A stretch of 40,075 bases of DNA, from positions 1 through 40,075 of the forward strand of contig CADBGC010000006.1 in the NCBI GenBank assembly GCA_902794055.1. The letters are read 5' to 3'. This document shows, one piece after another, positions 1 through 7,243 of the stretch; position 1 is the stretch's first letter, and each line of letters begins with the position of its first letter. This DNA comes from an uncultured Eubacteriales bacterium. GTDB lineage: Bacteria; Bacillota; Clostridia; Christensenellales; CAG-138. The notes below the pieces were generated by a model, which was not told where the DNA came from, made no database searches, and was given only the letters and a program-made list of their open reading frames with translations. The position numbers were made by a program, and so were the translations under genes.

Positions 1-1607
1 TGGAGCAGAGTCATTGCGGAGGTGTCGGTGGAGGTGCCGATGTAAACATCGAATGCCTCGGGGTATGCAACGTTCGCATTGGTCGCATAGAAGCTTACGC
101 GAGCGGAGCCTGCGGGAAGGGTAACTGCGGGAGAGATCGCCCAGTTGTTGGCCTGGTAAGCGCCAACATAGTCAACGAAGGAGTAGGACATGATGAAGCC
201 GTTGCCTTCGTGTGCGAACGGAGCGTAGTCGTAGCCGCCGGGGTTGTTGCTGGAATGTACCCAGTTGGTGTTGTCAACACCGTTGAAGATCCAGCCCTCG
301 TTGCCGCTCTCGAAGTAGTAACCTGCAAGGAGAACTTCCTCGCCGGGCTCACCGGGAACGGGAGTTACGGGAACGGGAGTTGCGGGTGCGGGAGTAGCGG
401 TAGAGGGAGCGGTAGTGGGATCAACGGGAGTGCTGCCGCCGCCGTTTACCTCGATGTAGTCCACGTTAGCGCGGAACATATCGGAGCAGTTGTAATGACG
501 GATAGCCGCCTTGATGGTCTGGCCTTCGTAAGCGGACAGATTAACGGTGTACTGAGTGTCGCTGCCGGTGAGGGTGCAGCCGAAGATCTCGTTGGACCAG
601 GTGCTGCCGCCGTCGGTGGAAACGAATACGCCAAGATATTCAGCCGCCCAGGAGGGATCCTGACCCTGTGCCCAGAAGGTGAGCTGGGTGCCGGTGAACT
701 CGGGGGTTACCATCCAGTTGTCGGGAGTCAGAGCGCCAACATAGTTGATGTAGGACTCGGAAACCGCAAAGCCCTGGCCTTCATGGTAGCTCAGGCCATC
801 GGTAGCGGGATATACCCACTGCCAGTTGTTGCCGTCGCCATCCTGATCGAGGAAGGTGAAGCCCTGAGCGATGGGATCCTGCTCGAAGTCCCAGATGATG
901 CCGGTGCCGGGATCAACGGGAGCGGGAGTCGCAGTTGCGGGAGCCGGAGTCGCGGTCGCGGGAGCCGGAGTCGGAGTTGCGGGAGCCGGAGTCGGAGTCG
1001 CAGGAACCGGAGTCGCGGTCGCGGGAGCCGGAGTGGGGGTTTCCTCAGCGGGATTGCCTACGGTAACGGTAACACCGTTATCGGTATGCTCGATCGGAGT
1101 GTTGCTGCCGCCGATGGGCATGTTGAAGAACTCGAGAACAAGAACCTCAAGGTCATAGTTGCCGTCGGCCGCGCCTGCAAGAACGCGGAAGGTGACGGTG
1201 AAGATGACACCCTGCTCGGTGAAGCCGTTCGTGGGCATCATAACGCCGTAGCGCACTGAGCCGGGAACGGTGGTGTGGTCGAGAAGACCAAAGCCGCCGA
1301 GGCTCTGGATCTGAGCCATAACGGGACCGTTGGTGGTGCTGACTACTTCAAACACCTCGGGGTCGTAGTTAAACTGCAGATTCAGGCCGTGGGCCTCGTA
1401 GCTGCCGTTGACACTGACTACAGCGTCAAAGGTTTCGCCTGCTTCAACATTTTCGGGCGCTTCAGCAGAGAAGACGACCGCGTCGGCAGGGGTAGCACCG
1501 GGCTTGCCCTCGTCGCCGTGGGGCAAGGTTTGCGTCATGGCGAATGCGGGAAGAGCGAGGGAAAGAACCATCGCTACCGCAACTACCATTGCAAAAAATT
1601 TCTTCAT
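1..1607 (-). CDS. Secreted cohesin-domain protein with cleaved-adhesin-type domains (3' end beyond window)
   Basis: Reading the minus strand from ATG 1607-1605 gives an open frame of 535 codons that runs off the left edge. AGGAG at 1616-1621 supports the start. Residues 1-23 are a signal peptide (MKKFFAMVVAVAMVLSLALP...AFA). Residues about 44-165 look like a cohesin: an AGETFDAVVSVNG strand, then LNLQFNYDPEVFEVVS, then GVIFTVTFRVLAG, the usual order in type I/II cohesins. A Pro/Thr/Ala linker of 7-residue repeats follows (about 188-232). Next is a beta-sandwich like the 'cleaved adhesin' or choice-of-anchor J domains of gingipains (motif RHYNCSD, DYIEV), a second short linker, and a second such domain that is truncated. 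Cohesins bind dockerins, and genes downstream carry dockerins, so a scaffold or partner role is inferred. A dockerin of its own may lie beyond the edge. Confidence 0.82.
   Translation of the reverse strand, partial: MKKFFAMVVAVAMVLSLALPAFAMTQTLPHGDEGKPGATPADAVVFSAEAPENVEAGETFDAVVSVNGSYEAHGLNLQFNYDPEVFEVVSTTNGPVMAQIQSLGGFGLLDHTTVPGSVRYGVMMPTNGFTEQGVIFTVTFRVLAGAADGNYDLEVLVLEFFNMPIGGSNTPIEHTDNGVTVTVGNPAEETPTPAPATATPVPATPTPAPATPTPAPATATPAPATATPAPVDPGTGIIWDFEQDPIAQGFTFLDQDGDGNNWQWVYPATDGLSYHEGQGFAVSESYINYVGALTPDNWMVTPEFTGTQLTFWAQGQDPSWAAEYLGVFVSTDGGSTWSNEIFGCTLTGSDTQYTVNLSAYEGQTIKAAIRHYNCSDMFRANVDYIEVNGGGSTPVDPTTAPSTATPAPATPVPVTPVPGEPGEEVLLAGYYFESGNEGWIFNGVDNTNWVHSSNNPGGYDYAPFAHEGNGFIMSYSFVDYVGAYQANNWAISPAVTLPAGSARVSFYATNANVAYPEAFDVYIGTSTDTSAMTLL
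935..1042 (-). repeat. 21-bp tandem repeat encoding a PATPTPA linker
   Basis: About five units of 21 bp (GCGGGAGCCGGAGTCGGAGTT and variants on plus) encode a 7-residue Pro/Ala/Thr repeat. This links the cohesin to the next beta-sandwich of the partial gene at 1-1607. Interdomain linkers of this composition are typical of secreted multidomain proteins. Confidence 0.85.
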
Positions 1608-1765
1608 GCGTAAATCTCCTTCCAAAGATTTTTTAAGTCTAATGCTCGGCTTTACAAGCTTCACCCTCGGATGAAGCCGGCAAAGCCGGCAGTAGCTTCG
1701 GATTGATTTTGCACGGAACGCGCTTTCTTCGTTATTACTCGGAACGCACATATCCATACGATAGC

Positions 1766-1794
1766 AGTATATCAGAAAGCCGTCAATTTTGCAA
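1766..1794 (-). promoter_or_regulatory. Promoter of the cohesin-domain gene
   Basis: On minus, TTGCAA (1794-1789), a 17-nt spacer and TATACT (1771-1766). The same two hexamers with the same spacing precede the paralogue starting at 6190. The resulting leader of about 150 nt contains two hairpins, GCCGGC-TTT-GCCGGC and GCTTCA...TGAAGC. Confidence 0.6.
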
Positions 1795-1947
1795 TCGTTT
1801 TTTCGGATTTTCGAACAAAAAATTTTTACCAATTCGCCGAGTATGCACAATTGTTACTATATTAAAGAATTTTTTGCGCAGGGCTCCGCCGCTGCCATTT
1901 CCGCCCGTTTTCGGCTCGATTTGCCCCTTTTTCCATACGGATAAAGC

Positions 1948-1981
1948 AAAAAGCCGCCGATCTCTTCCGAGCATCGGCGGC
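1948..1981 (-). terminator. Rho-independent terminator after the 2072 gene
   Basis: Inverted repeat GCCGCCGAT (1953-1961) / ATCGGCGGC (1973-1981), followed on minus by TTTTT (1952-1948). It lies about 90 nt past the stop of the upstream dockerin gene. The rest of 1608-2071 holds the promoter and leader of the cohesin gene and no other gene that I can see. Confidence 0.8.
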
Positions 1982-2071
1982 AGGCTGTTTTTCTTCAGGC
2001 GGTATGTGTTTCTTCAATTGAGATATGCGGCGCTCGGCGCACCGCTCCGCCTCGTTTCGGCTATAGCGATA

Positions 2072-4426
2072 TCAAAAGCCATCCATCAGTCCCATCGACC
2101 TGCGAAGGATCTGCACCGCATCCGCAACCGTAACGCTGCCGTTGCCGTCGATGTCGCCGTTTGTAAACGCCGCTCCTTCAAGCGAGATCAGCTCGAGCGA
2201 ATGGCGCAGCGCAAGCACCGCATCCGCAATGGTAATGCTGCCGTTCAGATCGGTGTCGCCCAATACGCCCTGGGGCTGCTGCGGCGTGGTGCCGCCGAGC
2301 ACGACCGAAAGATCGACCCGATCGGTGCTGCCGTCGAGCGTAACGGTGAAGGTGTACGTCCTTCCTGCCTCGAAGGTGTAGTCGTTTGCCCTGCCGTGCG
2401 CATTGCCGTAATTCGAAGGAATGTAGATCTTATCGCCGGGGGTCGGGTTCACGATGCACCAATCGTAGGTGCCCGCAGGAATCTCGATCGCGATGCTGTT
2501 TCTGACCACAACGTTCTGCGTGTTTAGCATTCCGTCCGCATTCTCGGGGATCTTGTATTCAAAAGCATCGTAGATGGAAGCAGGAGCGCTGCCGCCGCAG
2601 AACACCGAGCCGCTCGCGGGGATCTGAACTCCGTATGCGGTCGCATCGGCATCGAGGAGCATCTGATAGCCCGAGCCGTCGCCCCAATGATCCTCGGGAA
2701 CGTTCAAAACTATCACTGCGGTGGTCGCGTTGGGGTCATAATAGCGGGTGGTGATCGTGGTGTCGCTGTAGATAGGCTTTCCCTCCTCGTAGTTCCATGT
2801 CAGGAAGGTGAAGCCGGGATGCGCGGGTGCCGCCGGGAATGTGGCGGGATCGAGCACGGTGCCGACGGGAACGCTGCGCACCTCCACGTTCTGCGCGCCC
2901 ACGTTATCGTAGAAGGTAACGGTCACCTCCGCGGGAGTTACGTCCACGGGAAGATCGTTTTTGATGAAAAGGCCGGTTAGCTCCATGCCGGAAACGCCGA
3001 TCCTGCCGAGCGGCTCCACGTCCATTGTGACGGGATCGATGCTGTACAGCCCCGTTTTTTCAACGTCGAAGGTCTGCGCCCAATAGATTTTGTTCGTTTC
3101 AAAATCGTAGGTCATGGACTGGATATATGCAAGCGCTGCGCCCGTTTCGCCGCGAAGCGTTGCAGCGCCGCTTGCAAGATCGAGCGTATAGAGCTTGGCG
3201 GAAGAGTCGTTCTCCTCGAGCAAGTATGCGGTGCCTTCAAGGTCGATCGCAAGAGTCATCGGCGAGTCGGAAAGCCCGCTTATAGTCGCGATCTCTGTAA
3301 CGTAGCCCGTTGAAATATCAATGGAAACGAGCTTGGCCTGAGCATGCCCGCTGATGCCGTACATGGTTCCATCCGCATGGTTAAACGCCATCGCCATCAT
3401 GCCCGGAGCATAGTTCGCGCCCGGGAAGCGCACCTCGTAGGTCTCGGCATCCATCACGAAGAAGCGCGTGTCCGTGCCGTTTGAATCGTAGATGAAGCCG
3501 TAGATATTGCCGCCCGCAAAGGCCGCCGCATAAACGGTGTGGTCGAAGGCATGGCGCGGAGTTACGACCGAAGGCTCGTCCGCAAAGAAGGAGACGAAAT
3601 TGCCGTTCTGCACAGTATTATTGATATCGTACAGGCAGAAGCCGAACAGCTCCGCCGCTCCGCTCGAGGGCGTAACGGTTACGGCTGCATTGCCCGAGAT
3701 CGAGGGATCGGAAACGCTCGTAACGGTCACGGTGGTAGTGCCTGCGCCAACGCCGAGCAGATTTCCGCTTGCATCAACCATGGCGATGCCCGCATCGGCG
3801 GTGGAGAAGGTAACGCTTTTATCGTATGCGTAATCGGGCAGAACGGTGTAGGAAACGCTCGTGCTTCTCCCCTGCTGTATCGTGATGGGCGAAACGCTTA
3901 TCGAGCTCGGAGTGATGGGGCTGCCCGCATAAACGTTGTCGATCTTCGCGCAGTCGAAATCACTGTTCACACTCGAATCCTTCTTATAGGTGAATCTAAG
4001 CTCGTGGGTGCCCGCCGAAACGACCTGCTGATAATGCTCCCATGAGGAATGAGCCGCGCCCTTATGCAGGATCTTCGTGCCGTCGAGATAAACACGAAGG
4101 CCGTCCCAGTCCTGCTCGTCCGAGCCCTCGCCCATAGAGATCCAATCGAACTGGATAACGTCCCCCGCCTGTGCGGTGAAGCTCGTCCAAACCGATGAGG
4201 TGGAGCTTGCCGCGCCCGCGTTGCCGCTGATGGCGTAATCCTCCATCACCGTCCACGGATAATCCGCATCGGTCGAGAAGTCGAGCGTGTTGGGAATAAG
4301 GTTCAGCGCTTCGTTGAGGGAAGCCGCATCACGCGTGCCGATTTCGGCCTTTTCGCCGCCCACGGGAAGCGTGAGGCAGGTGAAGAGCATGAGTGCGGAG
4401 ATGAGGATAGCGAATAGTTTTTTCAT
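2072..4426 (-). CDS. Secreted dockerin protein with Big2, propeller-like and gingipain-type DUF2436 domains
   Basis: 784-residue secreted protein. ATG 4426-4424 is chosen because TGGAG lies 8 nt upstream; a TTG 12 nt earlier would sit inside that site. Order of domains: signal peptide 1-24; beta-sandwich about 35-170; Ig-like Big2 domain about 172-252 (KSVTFSTAD...VTVTSVS); propeller-like repeats about 258-490; a Listeria-Bacteroides-type repeat about 500-562 (PGFTFLTWNY); a domain about 567-710 with WGDGSGYQMLLDADATAYG, FEYKIPENAD and IPAGTYDWCIVNPTPG, which matches my memory of DUF2436 in Porphyromonas gingipains/HagA; and a dockerin 722-784 with two Ca-binding loops (DTDLNGSITIAD, DIDGNGSVTVAD). 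It is probably an adhesin docked to a cohesin. Ligand unknown. Confidence 0.85.
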   Translation of the reverse strand: MKKLFAILISALMLFTCLTLPVGGEKAEIGTRDAASLNEALNLIPNTLDFSTDADYPWTVMEDYAISGNAGAASSTSSVWTSFTAQAGDVIQFDWISMGEGSDEQDWDGLRVYLDGTKILHKGAAHSSWEHYQQVVSAGTHELRFTYKKDSSVNSDFDCAKIDNVYAGSPITPSSISVSPITIQQGRSTSVSYTVLPDYAYDKSVTFSTADAGIAMVDASGNLLGVGAGTTTVTVTSVSDPSISGNAAVTVTPSSGAAELFGFCLYDINNTVQNGNFVSFFADEPSVVTPRHAFDHTVYAAAFAGGNIYGFIYDSNGTDTRFFVMDAETYEVRFPGANYAPGMMAMAFNHADGTMYGISGHAQAKLVSIDISTGYVTEIATISGLSDSPMTLAIDLEGTAYLLEENDSSAKLYTLDLASGAATLRGETGAALAYIQSMTYDFETNKIYWAQTFDVEKTGLYSIDPVTMDVEPLGRIGVSGMELTGLFIKNDLPVDVTPAEVTVTFYDNVGAQNVEVRSVPVGTVLDPATFPAAPAHPGFTFLTWNYEEGKPIYSDTTITTRYYDPNATTAVIVLNVPEDHWGDGSGYQMLLDADATAYGVQIPASGSVFCGGSAPASIYDAFEYKIPENADGMLNTQNVVVRNSIAIEIPAGTYDWCIVNPTPGDKIYIPSNYGNAHGRANDYTFEAGRTYTFTVTLDGSTDRVDLSVVLGGTTPQQPQGVLGDTDLNGSITIADAVLALRHSLELISLEGAAFTNGDIDGNGSVTVADAVQILRRSMGLMDGF

Positions 4427-4470
4427 TTTTTGCTCCAAAAAGTTATTTTTGCTTTTATTTTTTGTTATTC

Positions 4471-4500
4471 AAAACCCGCCGCGCAAAAACACGCGGCGGG
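4471..4500 (-). terminator. Rho-independent terminator after the 4508 gene
   Basis: Perfect 9-bp GC stem CCCGCCGCG (4475-4483) / CGCGGCGGG (4492-4500), followed on minus by TTTT (4474-4471). It sits 8 nt past the stop codon, so the downstream gene (start 4426) probably depends on read-through or a weak promoter within 70 nt. Confidence 0.8.
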
Positions 4501-4507
4501 AAAAAGC

Positions 4508-6190
4508 TTAATTGAAATTGTTTATAAGCCCAAGGGCATAGCGAAGGATGGCAAGCGCATCCACAACAGTAACGCTGCCGTCTACGTCCACGTCCGCCTG
4601 CTCGAGCGCACGGCCGGTAAGCTCATGCAGCCCCGTTGCATGGCGCAGCGCAAGCACCGCATCCGCAACCGTAACGCTGCCGTTAAGGTCGGCATCGCCG
4701 AGAATGCCGCTCTCGTCAGGAGCAGCCGTGGTGTAGAGCGCGGTAAGCTCCATGCCGTCGCCGATAACGCCGAGATACTCAGCTTCGGCGGTTTCGGGAT
4801 CGATGGTATAGATGCCGCTGGGCTGGGTGGGGTGGATGACCTGCGCCCAGTAGAGCTTGCCGGTGTGATGATCGTAGGTCATGGACTGCAGATAAGCGAG
4901 CGGAACGCCGGTCTCGCCAACGAGGGTGCATTCGGCGGTCTCAAGATCAACGCGATAGAAAAGCGCGTTCTCCCTGTCCATCGTAAGGCCGTAGCCAACG
5001 CCGTTTGCATCCACGGCGAAGGTCATCATGTTCGGCACGGTCAGCTCGCCAACATATTCGATATCGCCCGTTTCAAGATCGACGATGCCGAGATTTCTTA
5101 CCTGAGTTTCGCCGCAAACGGCGTACATATTGCCGCGGGTATAGTCATACGCCATCGCAAAAACTCCGGGTGCGTGGCTGTTTTCGGAATTGGTGACCTG
5201 ACGGCTTTCGTGATCCATCGTGAAGAAGTATCTGATCGGGTTTTGGTCGGTTCCGTCGAAATAATAGCCGTACACGGTGCCGTCGAGGTACGCGGCGGCG
5301 GCCACGTTGCTCGCCATGCTGTTGTAGCCGGTCACGATATCGGGCTCCGCATCGGTGAAGCTCACCCACTTCATATCGTTGCTCTGATCTGTGCCGAAAT
5401 CATAGGTCGCAAAACCGTTGAGCTCCGCGATCGGCAGCGCCTCGGTAACGGTTACGGTAACGGTTTTTGTTACGCTCGGAACGGCAACACTTGCGATAGT
5501 GACGGTGGTGGTGCCTTCGGAGATGCCCTTCACGCGGCCGTTTTCGTTCACGGTCGCGACAGCGGGATCGGCGGAAGTGAATGTGACATCCTTATTGAAG
5601 GTGTTTTCGGGCAGAACCTCGTATTCGATCATGGCTCTGCGGCCTGCGGAAACCGTGATATTGGATGCAGTGATCTCGTTCGCCATTACGGGCTGCGCCA
5701 CGAGCACGTTGTCCAGATACGCGCAGTCCTCGCCAACGCTGACATTCTCATCCTTTTTATAGGTGAACTCGACCTGATGGGTGCCGGGCGTAAGCGGGTA
5801 GGAATAGCTCATCCACTCGGTATGTGCGCCCCATTTGGACACAAGCGAGCCGTCGATATAGAAGTAAAGTCCGTCCCAAGCGTTCGAATCGCTGCCCTCG
5901 CCGGAGGAGAGGAAGTCAAAGCTGATTATATCGCCCTGCTGTGCGGTAACGGTGGTGCGCACAGTGGAGGACGAACTGTGAACGCCGTTGTTCGTGCTCT
6001 TTGCGGCATCGCCCGAAACGACCCAGGGATACTGGCCGTCGGTTGTGAAAACAAGGCTGCCGCCCGGGGCATTCAGCGCCTCGTTCAGATCGGCCGCATC
6101 GCGCACGGCTTCGCGCTCGGCAAGCGCAGGCACCGATGCAAGCGAAAGCAGCATCAGGATGGAAAGGGCGATTGCTATGATCTTTTTCAT
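4508..6190 (-). CDS. Secreted dockerin protein with Big2 and propeller-like domains
   Basis: 560-residue paralogue of the 2072-4426 product. Start ATG 6190-6188 has AAGGAG 7 nt upstream. Signal peptide (MKKIIAIALSILMLLSLASV), then the shared DAADLNEALN motif and beta-sandwich (about 25-165), a Big2 domain (about 170-250: KDVTFTSADPAVATV), propeller-like repeats (about 255-490, with QSMTYDHHTGKLYWAQ), and a dockerin at about 500-560 (DADLNGSVTVAD, DVDVDGSVTVVD). It lacks the DUF2436-like and Listeria-Bacteroides-type domains of its two siblings, so it is the minimal form of the family. Likely exported and held by a cohesin; ligand unknown. Confidence 0.85.
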   Translation of the reverse strand: MKKIIAIALSILMLLSLASVPALAEREAVRDAADLNEALNAPGGSLVFTTDGQYPWVVSGDAAKSTNNGVHSSSSTVRTTVTAQQGDIISFDFLSSGEGSDSNAWDGLYFYIDGSLVSKWGAHTEWMSYSYPLTPGTHQVEFTYKKDENVSVGEDCAYLDNVLVAQPVMANEITASNITVSAGRRAMIEYEVLPENTFNKDVTFTSADPAVATVNENGRVKGISEGTTTVTIASVAVPSVTKTVTVTVTEALPIAELNGFATYDFGTDQSNDMKWVSFTDAEPDIVTGYNSMASNVAAAAYLDGTVYGYYFDGTDQNPIRYFFTMDHESRQVTNSENSHAPGVFAMAYDYTRGNMYAVCGETQVRNLGIVDLETGDIEYVGELTVPNMMTFAVDANGVGYGLTMDRENALFYRVDLETAECTLVGETGVPLAYLQSMTYDHHTGKLYWAQVIHPTQPSGIYTIDPETAEAEYLGVIGDGMELTALYTTAAPDESGILGDADLNGSVTVADAVLALRHATGLHELTGRALEQADVDVDGSVTVVDALAILRYALGLINNFN

Positions 6191-6242
6191 ACGGTTCTCC
6201 TTCTGTTCAGTAATTATTTGCGTTTTCATACACGCTTTTATC

Positions 6243-6271
6243 AGTATACTAAACGGCGGCGGAATTTGCAA
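6243..6271 (-). promoter_or_regulatory. Promoter of the 4508-6190 gene
   Basis: TTGCAA (6271-6266), a 17-nt spacer and TATACT (6248-6243) on minus, about 52 nt before the start codon. The hexamers are identical to those of the promoter at 1766-1794, which suggests co-expression of the family. Confidence 0.65.
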
Positions 6272-6405
6272 TACGGTTTTAAGAATTATTCCGATTATTT
6301 GCTATATTATCCCCTAAAAAGACGGTTTGGGCGACCGATTCGCTTTTAAAAAGCCCAAGCAGAGATTCCCGCGCAGGTTCTTTAACTATTCACTAATAGC
6401 ACAAA

Positions 6406-6433
6406 GCGCCCTCCCCCCGAAGGGAAAGGGCGC
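6406..6433 (-). terminator. Likely terminator after the 6467 reading frame
   Basis: GCGCCCT (6406-6412) pairs with AGGGCGC (6427-6433), with further CCC/GGG pairing inside. The tail on minus is only TTTGTG, so termination efficiency is uncertain. The rest of 6272-6466 shows no gene. Confidence 0.55.
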
Positions 6434-6466
6434 GATTCAGCTATTCAGCTATTGATCGATCGTATC

Positions 6467-7243
6467 TTACAGCTCGATGAGGCCGAGAGCCGCACGGAGG
6501 ATGAGGATACAATCCTCGATGGTAACGTTGCCGTCCTGGTTCGCATCAGCCTGTGCAAGAGCGTCGCCGGTCAGGGTCTCAAGGCCCATGATGTGGCGCA
6601 GAGCAAGGATAGCGTCCGCGATGGTAACTTCGCCGTCGAGAGTGGTGTCACCGATAACGCCGGTGATAGGCTCGGAGCCGCCGGCCTCGCCGAAGAACTC
6701 GACCTGGTCTACCCAGATCTCGTATGCATCGTAGCAATGATCATGGAACGCAAGATAGATGGTCTGTCCGGCATAATCGGAGAGATCGATCTCGTACTGA
6801 GTCCAAGGATCATCATAGCCGCTGTTCGGGGAGATGTTGCTCTGAAGCAGAGTCATCGCGGAGGTATCAGCGGAGGTGCCGATATAAACATCGAATGCCT
6901 CGGGGTAGGCAACGTTCGCATTGGTTGCATAGAAGCTTACGCGAGCGGAGCCGGTGGGAAGGGTAACTGCGGGAGAGATCGCCCAGTTGTCAGCCTGGAA
7001 GGAACCGACATAGTCAACGAAGGAGTAGGACATGATGAAGCCGCTGCCCTCGTGTGCAAACGGAGCGTAATCATAACCGCCGGGGTTGTCGTTGGAATGC
7101 ATCCAGTTGGTGTCCGCAGTGCCGTTGAAGGTCCAACCGTCGTTGCCGTCCTCGAAGTAGTAGCCGGCAACAAGAACTTCTTCACCGGGTTCGGGAGTGA
7201 CAGGTTCGGGAGTTACAGGGGGCTCGGTGGGATCGGGGGGGGG
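6467..7243 (-). CDS. Downstream part of a frameshifted dockerin adhesin: cleaved-adhesin-type domain and dockerin
   Basis: This frame continues the protein that starts at 9417, after a shift in the run of ten C bases (minus) at 7244-7235. It has no signal peptide or convincing start of its own. It begins with a Pro/Thr/Glu linker (PTEPPVTPEPVTPEP), then a beta-sandwich of the choice-of-anchor J or cleaved-adhesin type (YYFEDGNDGW..., ISPAVTLPTGSARVSFYATN, LAFHDHCYDAYEIWVDQVEFF). It ends in a dockerin (DTTLDGEVTIAD, DANQDGNVTIED). The beta-sandwich is nearly identical to the truncated last domain of the gene at 1-1607. If the frames were joined, the protein would be about 983 residues. Confidence 0.8.
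   Translation of the reverse strand, partial: PPPDPTEPPVTPEPVTPEPGEEVLVAGYYFEDGNDGWTFNGTADTNWMHSNDNPGGYDYAPFAHEGSGFIMSYSFVDYVGSFQADNWAISPAVTLPTGSARVSFYATNANVAYPEAFDVYIGTSADTSAMTLLQSNISPNSGYDDPWTQYEIDLSDYAGQTIYLAFHDHCYDAYEIWVDQVEFFGEAGGSEPITGVIGDTTLDGEVTIADAILALRHIMGLETLTGDALAQADANQDGNVTIEDCILILRAALGLIEL

Noticed and set aside
210..1259. Long plus-strand open frames opposite the adhesin genes
   Set aside because: They are low-complexity Gly/Ser/Arg shadows of the minus-strand genes, without ribosome binding sites or family resemblance.
4427..4438. Upstream TTG start giving MEQKMKK for the 2072 gene
   Set aside because: It overlaps the Shine-Dalgarno of the ATG at 4426, and the signal peptide starts properly at MKK.
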